A stretch of DNA of 64,000 bases from Zoroaster sp. YZ-2022. Taxonomy: Eukaryota > Echinodermata > Asteroidea > Forcipulatida > Zoroasteridae. A model generated the notes under the pieces. That model ran no database searches and was not told the DNA's origin. It saw nothing but the letters and a program-made list of their open reading frames with translations. Positions 24,901 to 35,100 of this stretch are shown piece by piece; position 1 is the first letter of the stretch; each line of letters begins with the position of its first letter. The position numbers were made by a program, and so were the translations under genes. The DNA is taken from NCBI GenBank assembly GCA_029582265.1, contig CM055831.1:29078189-29142188 (forward strand). Direction: 5' to 3'.

Positions 24901-27900
24901 TCGCCTCACAATTTGTGGATATAGCTATACATTCTCAGGCCTGTCATTGTTTATTCTTTTAAGTTCATGTTCTTTTTAATAAACTTTATTTTATGGACTG
25001 GAGATGGCAGATGAAAAAGGCTCTCCCACAGTTGATGTGGAAATGAACAAGTAATGCAAAAAAATTGTGAAAAGCATGGTTTAACATTTATTAAGTGCCT
25101 AAATGAATTTATGACACAGCCTGACAATAAATCATTTTGGGAATGTAAAACTAAATACTGTAAACTGTGCTTCTGAAAAAATAAATCTTTGATATTCATA
25201 TCTTTGAAATTCCACTCTTCTTCCTTTTTTTATTTGTACAGATGCTCCATCTAATTTTGACATGGTATTCAGATGCAATCAAACAAGTCAGTTTGTCACA
25301 TTACAGCAAGCAGTCGACGATCCTTTGAAAGCATTCACCCTTACCTTATGGATTCGTTCAGACACACGAACACACGATGCAGTCATATTGTCCTATATGG
25401 CACAGGACAGTCACCAGATGCTACAGAAAACAGAATTTGCTGTCAGTGATCCTGAAGCACTGACAGTGTTTGTAAAGGGGTGAGTTTAACCCAACAAATC
25501 TGTATCAATTTTCACTATTTTCTCATTATTTACACAATAAGCTGAAACTTTAGTTGAAAGTTAGATGTTTAAAGGGAACATTCTACATTGGTAATTACCA
25601 GATTATTAAATTAACAAATTATTATCTAATATTGAGCCTACTTACTTTGGTGCACGTACATGTACCAACCATTCTGAGAATTTATGTCATCTGAAGCATT
25701 TCTATTTTAGAGAAAAAAAAGGAATTATGTCAAAACATTCCATTTTCTCTAACATGAGTACATGTTTATGATGAAACATTCACAGGTTTAATCTGTGAAA
25801 GTTCAGTAATAGTGTTATGATATACTTCTTGAAAACTTTTTTCCCTCACATGTATGTACTTTATGTACTGGTGTTTTGTAGCCAAGCAGTCTTGTACACT
25901 AGACTTAACTTCTTGTGGCTGAGTTGTCAGAATAAGGGTTTGATTCCTAGCCATGCTGCTTGTGTCTTTGAGCTAGACACTAATTAACTACAATAGATTC
26001 TCTCCAACTAGGAGTAAATGGGTGTCTGTTTGTTAGTGTGAATGATTTACTAAATGTGTATCAATCTAGCTGCCGGGGCTGCTGACGGAGTTGAGATGGT
26101 TTCAGGAATAGCATTTGCCCAATGACCAGGGGTTGTAATAATGTAAGGCGCTTTAATGCCTACCTTAAAGTACATATTTTTAATTCTCATTACTGTAGAT
26201 ACCGGTTTTCATCGTCAGTCAGTGTGAATGATAACCACTGGCATCATCTTGCCATCTCTTGGGATGAACACGGAGGGTATCTTAGGATCTTCAAGGATGG
26301 GCATCTCGTCCAGAGCCGCTATCACATCCGACCTGGTAGCCATATTAATAGCGGAGGACAGTTTACTCTAGGAGAACTGCATGGTTCAAGTGAGTTTCAT
26401 AATAGACCTGGAATGCTCTTTCATTGCACCTAAAAAGTCTGTCCCCTGTCAACATAAAGTATTTATCAATCAGCTCCAATTATTGCACTAGATTTGGCTG
26501 TTTGTAATTGGTTTAATAGCTCAAAGCTGTGAACTTTTCTTGATTTGACCTTTTTGTCATGGACAGCCTCTACCCAGTCTGGCAAGCTCCACAGCTCTTT
26601 GAGTAACGTGAACCTGTGGGACACAGCATTAAATGCCTCATTGATCGATGAGCTCGCTAGTACTTGTAGCTCTGTCATGCCAGGCAATGTCATCGCAGCT
26701 GCTGACTTCGTGGACATGGCATCCCTTGGAAGAATCCAAGTCAACATGCCCTCTCTGTGTGACGGTAAATGTTTTGTCTTGGTACAATTTCAGAATCAAA
26801 TCACCAGTTTTCATAGCTACCATTTCAACACTACTTTTTCCCAAACTGTTACCAAGCTACTCGGGACATCATTTTTTACGGACCCTTGAAGTCAACATTA
26901 CAGTGCAGTACAATGCCCAGTGCTTGCTAAAATATTTTCACAAATAAAAAAGACATCCCGAATGGAGGCACATGCTCATGCCCATATCTAGATATAGCCA
27001 CTGATTTAAATCTCAATTATTTTCCCCCATCATCAGTGGTGGATGACTGTGCTTCAAACCCATGCCAGTCAGGTAGCACCTGCCATGATCTTGTTGGTCA
27101 CTACATCTGTCAATGTCTCCTCGGTTACACTGGACAACACTGTGAGGTAAACATTGATGATTGCGGAACAGGACCGTCGCCTTGCGGCAATGGCGGTACC
27201 TGTGTGGATGGCATTGAGAGTTTCACCTGTGAGTGCCCGGTAGAATTCTCAGGACAAGCATGTGAGCTGCAGAAAGGTAAAATCAAGCCTAAAAGGTTTT
27301 GCACAAGATTGTGGTTTCTGTCAATATTGAGACAGCATTTGTATTTGAGCCCATCAGAACAAAAGAACACGAGTGGTCTTAAATGGCTTTTAAGACTGAG
27401 ACCTTTAAAACAGTTTTGTTTTTCTATCAATAGTGTTACATATTCCTAACTGGGTTCTTGATTGTTCATTAGCCAAACGCCAAACAGAAGATAAACACAC
27501 TCAATTCTGTACAATTATAAACATACATTATAGCTTTAACAACAGTTACTTGAACTTAATATTTCATCTCTCTAAACCCATATATATCTCAGTCTTTGAC
27601 CTATCACAAGAATCGTGTGAATACATCTAATGAAACAATACCCAAAGAAAAACTATATAAGACATCCAAAACTACTGCACAAACTTCCATATGGGTTGTT
27701 TTAGGGGCAGGGCTACAAACGGCGATAAGTCAATAGAGTTTTGTACCTAATTCTGATGTCAGTTCCAGTCCAATGCTCCTACAGCCAATGAAAGCTGACT
27801 TGGACTGGGGTGCTTTGAGTTCATACAAATTTTGTTGTAAATTGATATCTCCATGTACTTGCAGGGGTGCTCCAGCGTTGCTATGGTGCTGCCTCGGCAC

Positions 27901-29114
27901 ACAACTCTCTTGTACAACAATCTGTAGAATGAGTTTATTACAAAAGCATCTCCTCATATCTGCAAGTTTTCCTTTTTCCTCCTTTTGCTGAAAATAAAAG
28001 TTACAATGGATTATTTCCATTATTATAGTCGACGGTAGCTTCAATGAATGGAGTGATTGGGACGAATGCAGCCAGTCATGTGAAGGTGGCACCCAGTCCC
28101 ATTACCGTAACTGCACCAACCCCAGTCCAACCCATGGAGGTCGTCCTTGCATTGGGCAAGTCAGTGATACTCAGCAATGCAACACTGAACCATGTCGTAG
28201 TAAGTCAAAGTTTTATTCAGAATTTGTTTTCAAAATGATTAAGATTACCTGAAAGTATAAATGGTAAACTGTGTGGGGGTGTGTGTGTGTGTGGGTAGGC
28301 CTTCGCGGGGTAGTGGGGACTTATAAGAAAAGGGTAGGCTATGACACCGTATCTGTGGGGACATTTTCATGTCCCCATAGCATTTTTGGTCCTCACAACT
28401 GTGTGTAAAAGCGAGTGTATGTCCCCACAATTACGGAAAAAGTGAGTGTGTGTGTGTGTGTGTGTGTACTTACACGCCATTCGTTGTGGGGTACCAAACA
28501 CAATGGAACAATGGTACCCCACAGAGAATCTTTAGAAATGCTGGTACCCCACAGGGGAATTCAATAGAAAAGGGATAATAGAACGAAAACAGGGATAATA
28601 GAATGAAACAAAGAAGTACCCCACAAGTGGGCATATGTGAGAGTGTGTGTTCGAGCACTGGCCGCGTTATGGGGACAGAGAACAAAAGAGGGATCCGGAA
28701 TTACTTAGCTGTGGGGACATTTTGTGTGTCCCCACAACGTTTTTAATCACCAAAATCCTTTGTATTTTGTCCCCACAACGCCCCGTGCGGGAATGTGTGT
28801 GTGTGTGTGTGTGAACGTGTACATCATTCGTTGTGGGGTCCAAAACACAATGGAACAATTGGACCCCACAAGGTAACTATAGAAAATCTTGTACCCCACA
28901 GGAGAATTATAAGGAAAAGGGATAATAGAACGAACAAAGGAATACCCCACAAATCAATGTGTGTGAGGGTGCGTGTGTGAGCGCATTCAAACCGGGGACA
29001 TATAACAAAAGGGACAATGGTCCCCAGTTGCTCTCACAATGGAGAACCATTGTGTCCCCGGTTGCCAGGACAAAGAAATTTGACAAAGGATGTCCCCGAT
29101 TGCAGGCGTTTACA

Positions 29115-29145
<31 letters not shown>

Positions 29146-32100
29146 ACAAAGATATTTCAAAAAGTTATCCGCGGATTTTGATGAAATTTTGTGACAAAGA
29201 ACTAGGAGTAGAACGTAATGAAATAGGGTATACGACTTCTGGAAACTTTAATTTTTATGGGTTTTTCTCCTTGAGTTTGAAATCTATCTGTGTTATTGAT
29301 GTTGTCTGATTGTATTTGTCAAATTTTTTTTGTGGTTGTTTTTTTGTGGTTTTTTTGTTTTTGTCTTTAGTCTATATTTCATAGGTAAAACTTGTAGCTT
29401 TGCATGGTGAAGAGGATAAGTAAGACTAATTGTGGTGACACCATGTGAAATTCTCAATTGAGTAGTAATTAGTTCTGAAAAGTTCATTCTCCTGAGGACG
29501 ATCAGAGCATACTGATGGAAACGTCGAGTTGTAACCTCCAGTTCTTTCGGAACTAATTACTACTCAATTGAGAATTTCACATGGTGTCACCGCAATTAGT
29601 CTTACTTATTTCATGTTTGTTAGTTTTGTTTTTGCTCTGATAGCACTAGGAGAGTAACCAGACAGTGATTTAGTTGGCTTGTTTTATTATCTTACCTCGG
29701 GTGCTATCTTTGTTTGGTCTGGGGCTCTTGATTTTTTTGTCTTCTCTTGTTCATTCTTAATATTAAGAAGGTTATAAAATCATAAAATCTTGTATTTTGA
29801 TGACCATAACAATTCATATTGGGATAAATAAGGTTCTGTGTCTCAAATCTTATTCTTTGTCAACTTCTTGTTGTCAGTTATCTGGGAGTTGGATTTTGTA
29901 TTTGTCTAATTAGCCATTCTGACTGTTTGAGTGCTGTTCTAAATATAGACAAATACTTTGTAAAATTGTCTGTTGACCTATCAACTGTGCAGCGCTGGAC
30001 ACGAACTGAATCAATCCAAGTGTAGAAGTTGATTTATTGTATTCCCTTATTCAGGCCAGATAATATTGGGATTTATAAATACTCTTTGTGTTCTTGTTTC
30101 AGGCTGTAAGATCTTAAAGCGCCCATGGAAAGGGAACCTCGACTGTGAGATTGATAATGAAGAGCAGGACTGTACAATCTCATGCCGACCAGGGTATGCA
30201 TTCAGCCGAGCCATTCTACCATTGTATCGTTGTGGTCCGTCAACCAACTACCAATGGTCACATGAAACTGAAAATAATCCTATATTAATCTTCCCCAAGT
30301 GTACAGGTCAGTCGACAATTATAACTTTCTAAGTTTGATATTTTAAAAGTTTTGTTTTATATATATAACAACTACATAATAACTACAAACACATTTCAAA
30401 GTTTGTGGTATGCAAACACATTACCACCTGATATCTTGTGTATAATTTGTTTTATAATGGTATCTCGGTTCAACATAAGAGACATTCTAAGCATCTAAGC
30501 AATACTTAATTCATTTCATGACTTATTAGACATCCATCATACTGACTAAAATAACATTTGACTTTTATAAATACATGTTTTTAGTAAAAGAAATGACTAA
30601 AAATACACCAGTCCATGTGGCTTATTCAGCCAATTCTCAAAGAAACCCATTGCTGTTTATGTATACAAATTATATGGGATACGTCAGTTGAGGTTCATTA
30701 AACACAATATGGGTAGCAACATACAGGGTTGTACTCGTTTCAATAGTCAGTTGTCTGGCAGCAAAAGCGATCAATACTTTCCTCCTTATATTTTGTATTT
30801 TTTTATTTAAAAATTCCAGCTAAGTTTCTTGATAACTCACTCAACCATATCACTATGCACAAAACTATGTCAGTCATAAACAAAAGAACTGCTAAATCAA
30901 GGCTTTATATACAAAGGATATGCAGATAAGACATGTACCTTCAGGGACTGCTGGACGGACATTAGAAACAGACTTGATAGAGTCTAACACTTGGTTTTTC
31001 TCAAATCTCTGAAAGACAAAATTTATTATTATAAAATCAACAGCGATTCTGACACCCACCAAATAAAGACGGGCCCAAATTTCCTTGACATATGCTTGCC
31101 ACCAAATAATTAGCCACAATTACCCACCAGATAAACATTATAAAGTATGACATAAAAGTCAAAAGGTTCAATTCTATTTAGTACTAATTGTAAAGATGAC
31201 TTTATGATATGACGATGTTAACCATTTTAGTCGAAACTGCACCATGTGTTTCCACCACTTTTGTTTTGCCTGCAAAATACCCATTCGTTAAAAGTTAAAA
31301 AGACGCGTTTACAAATGTCAGCCTTCCAACCGGGAAAGGGGCATGCACAAAATTGCCTCAACCCAAGAAACCTTCTTTGTTGACAGACCCTTCTTTGTTA
31401 CAACCACCTGGAGAAACTGTGTGTCTGTAGTGAATAATGCCATAATTCTTCTGTCTCCAACAGAGTACAAGGCACCATCCAAGTTTGCCATGAAGATGAA
31501 CATGGCATATAATGGCCTGTCCTGTGATGGTGTCAATGTGACTAGAGATGACCTTGTTCGTCAGCTAGTCACCAATGCGGTTACATCCAATCTGAACTCC
31601 GTTAAGTGTATCCAAGACAACTCATGCTCTGTGAAGCAGGCTCAGGTAAAACTGCACATTGTAGCCCTCTAGTGGGAGATGGAAGGGAGCACGACCCATT
31701 ATTTTTTCTCAACTTGTTCACATCACTCTGAAATCCCTCTTGTTGTACATTCTTCAATTCGTCTTTCACATCAGCTAACTATTCGGCTTGTCTGTTATGC
31801 TCACTAGTCTGATCCCCAAAACCACCCTAGAAAGTTCTTACCACCGCTGGCTCTGGGCCTGCTTGTGAGTTATCGCACTTCCTGTCCATTCTTTGTATAA
31901 GTGATGTTGATTGATACTGAATAGGTGATTTTAATGGAACTGCCTGACCCTATTGTCGTACCTCCTCACTTTCTTACAGCCTTTGTCTTAACCCTTTGCT
32001 TTATCTCCTCTTTAACTACACTCATCCCCTTTCCTTTTATTTGATACTTCTTTATTAATCTCTTCCTCATATCAGAATCTTTCATTGCAAATCCATTTGC

Positions 32101-35100
32101 ACTATTCTACTGAGATCTTTGTGTAACTTGTTAATTTGGCCCTCAGGTCTGCGTTTCCATCAAGGTTTATTATCTTCATGTTGTGATTGTGAACATTTAA
32201 CCCTCAATCTCTCCGCTACTACAACTGCATCTACAAAGACAAGATTGTTATTTTCAGTAAGGTTATTAGTACTTACCATCCCAAGGAGTTCACTCACCAT
32301 AGCTGACACATGGGTCAGCTTTTTCCTTGGGACCTGGCGCAATACAGGAATACTCCACCTACCTGTCCCTTTTACTGATACCATTACCTCTTTAATCCTC
32401 TTCCTAATCTCTAGCTCTTCCTCCGTCAAATCAATACTTGCATCTTCTGTTCCATCCTCTAATCCTCCACTCTCTTGGTCTCCCATACCTGTGACCTCAT
32501 CTGCATTATGTGAACTCACCAACTCCCCAGGAGTCACATCAACGTGTTCCTCTTCCTGGAGCTCTTCAGCATCATCACCAGCCTCTGTCCTTGATATTAA
32601 TTGTCTCATCTTTATTCACATTACTGATCTCCATGTGTTTTATACAGGTCAGCGGCTGTAGTCCACCAGACCCTAGGGGTCATACGTTTAGAAGGCACAA
32701 TCAAGCGATTCATGTCACCATCTCACTGGAGCATAATGTGGACGTACCAGATTGGCACAACCTCACTAACGAACAAGGTGAGATGATTAAAGCCATGCAT
32801 TAAACTTTTATTCCCTTAGTAACAAGATCCAAGTACTAAAATACATAAGAGTATATTAATATATGAGGATAATTTACCCTCATCACTTTTATTTTTTACT
32901 ATTTTACAGGTGATTTTTGGAAATTTTGTTTTTAATCTTAAAATATATATTTACCTGAAACAAATACTTTAAAATGAAATATTTTACAAAATTATTATAA
33001 AAAAACATGGTTTAAAAGAAATTAAAAGTGCCTGAATTAATTTTTAAAAATTATTAAAACTGTAAAAACAATGCAAAAATGTATCTCTGATTTTTTTTTT
33101 TTTTTAAGATTTGAAATAGCCTCGTCAAAATCACAGGCAATTCCTCTTTATTGTATTAGTGACTTCAGGGGTCGAAATTAAATGGATTTTCATGGTAGCC
33201 AGCAGGGATAGTAACACAAATTTTTTAGTAGCCCTTATTAGATTTCAGTAGCCCTAAAAAAGAGCTTTAAATTTGTAATTCTTTATTCTTTGTTTAGGCC
33301 TATACATTGATTTATCCTCGAAATTATATGCAAATTTTATGCACCACTTGCAATACATCACATTGTTTTTATCATCGTAGTTCAACCACTTACGGTCATT
33401 CTGCCATGCCCTCTGGAATTTCCGTGTTCTTTTTTATTGTTCATAGGATCGACATGTTTCCTTGTCATCCCCAGCCACTTTGTTTTTTCGCGGGAGGTTT
33501 CACTCCTTGCAAAAAGGGCCACATGTGCTTCTGTACTGTTGATATTAGTTAGCGAGCGAAGCCGGCCGGCCCCAAACTTTCAATCAATCACTAATCAGGT
33601 AAACCGATTCAGTAAAGTATAGTGCGCAGATAATTATAACCCGGCATGTTCTTCGTCCTCAAGATTAGTTTAGTCAAGGCGGCCACATGGCACCCCCGGT
33701 GATTGCACTGATAGCATACAGACGACACGAAGGACCACCACAGTGCTGTGGTGGTCCTTCGTGTCGTCTGTAAGCCAGTATCCGGGATGCGACGCGCGCC
33801 TTGACTAAAGGCTACACTGTGCCTAGTTCTCACCACAGCAATCTGATTACCTGCTGAACGAGTGCGGGAACCAGTTCAGTATACGAAGCCGGGTGTGTCA
33901 TTTATTGTACAGCATTGAATCACATTCGTATTAAGGAATTCATAGCCCTTGAAAATAATCTTTTTGGTAACAATATGGATTTGTTTTGGGAAATATTTAT
34001 TTCAGGCAATATCGACATAAAACTATACATGATGCTGGGTAACATGTATGAATTCGATAACACACTTGGAAACATTCTTGATACATCATGTAAGAACCTT
34101 TTGACCAACCTTTGGGATGAGCGTATGATGTTGTTGAATGCTATAAATTGATGAATTAATTGACAAGTTTTCTGTTCTATCTATATGTCACGCTGCATGT
34201 TTTTATTCTTGTGTACTTTGTACTAGTGTTTTGTATTTTAAGTCTTAGTTTATATTTATTGTTTATGTTTTGTACTATGTTTAAGGATGCACCGTCTTTG
34301 ACGTGTGCCACTGATTTGAAAGTGTAACTCCAATAAATTGATTGATTGATTGATTGATAGACACCGTGAAATTGTGCACATGCACAGGACCGAATATTCC
34401 GCTGCGCACACTCTACAATAGGGAAGCAAATTTTTAGGTGAGCAGTATTTTATGTGACACCGTCACAGTGCAGTGCATGCCGCGCGGTGCAGGACCGCAG
34501 ACCACTGTACGATCAAACTCAAAGGAATCCATGGCCGATATAATGCATCTCTAGCATGTTTTGATGCAACGGCGAGTTGACAACAAATTTTTCACTACTG
34601 ATTACAAAGTAAAGAGCTAGCCCGGCTGTAAATCCACTAGTCCCGGGCTAGCGGGCTACCGGCAATTTCGACCCCTGGACTTATAAGTTATTTCTTTCTT
34701 GTTCAATAAACAGTGACAAATCATAAAACCAGTTTGGTAGCAGCAAGTGCGCTTCGTGACAGTGTAGTGTATCTTGTCAACCAATCCACATCGGGTCATT
34801 TTGCTGTCAGCATTGATAATGCCATATATGACATCGACACCGAACAGACTGCAACCGATGGTTTACCCATCTGTTCACAGGGCATGGTGCGTGTCACTAC
34901 AGCAGACGCACGATGCGGTAAGCGCTTTGGTGTTTTGTCTTCTAACAAAATCAGTTTAGCATAGGGGTAATTTCCTCTCCTTTCACCACTGTGGATCCAA
35001 GTTTGAACCTGAATCACAATTTCTGGGAATTTTTTTTTAAATTGGAACATTTCTTATTTTCTTTTAGAAAGCAAAACAAATGCTTTTAAATGAGATATTT

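Noticed and set aside
28245..29309. Frames rich in His/Thr or Cys/Val repeats
   Set aside because: Translations of GT/AC dinucleotide runs.
32119..32661. Plus-strand 180-codon Ser/Thr-rich frame before exon 19
   Set aside because: It lacks a known domain, and the splice acceptor at 32646-32647 places it in intron; it mirrors the minus-strand fragment.
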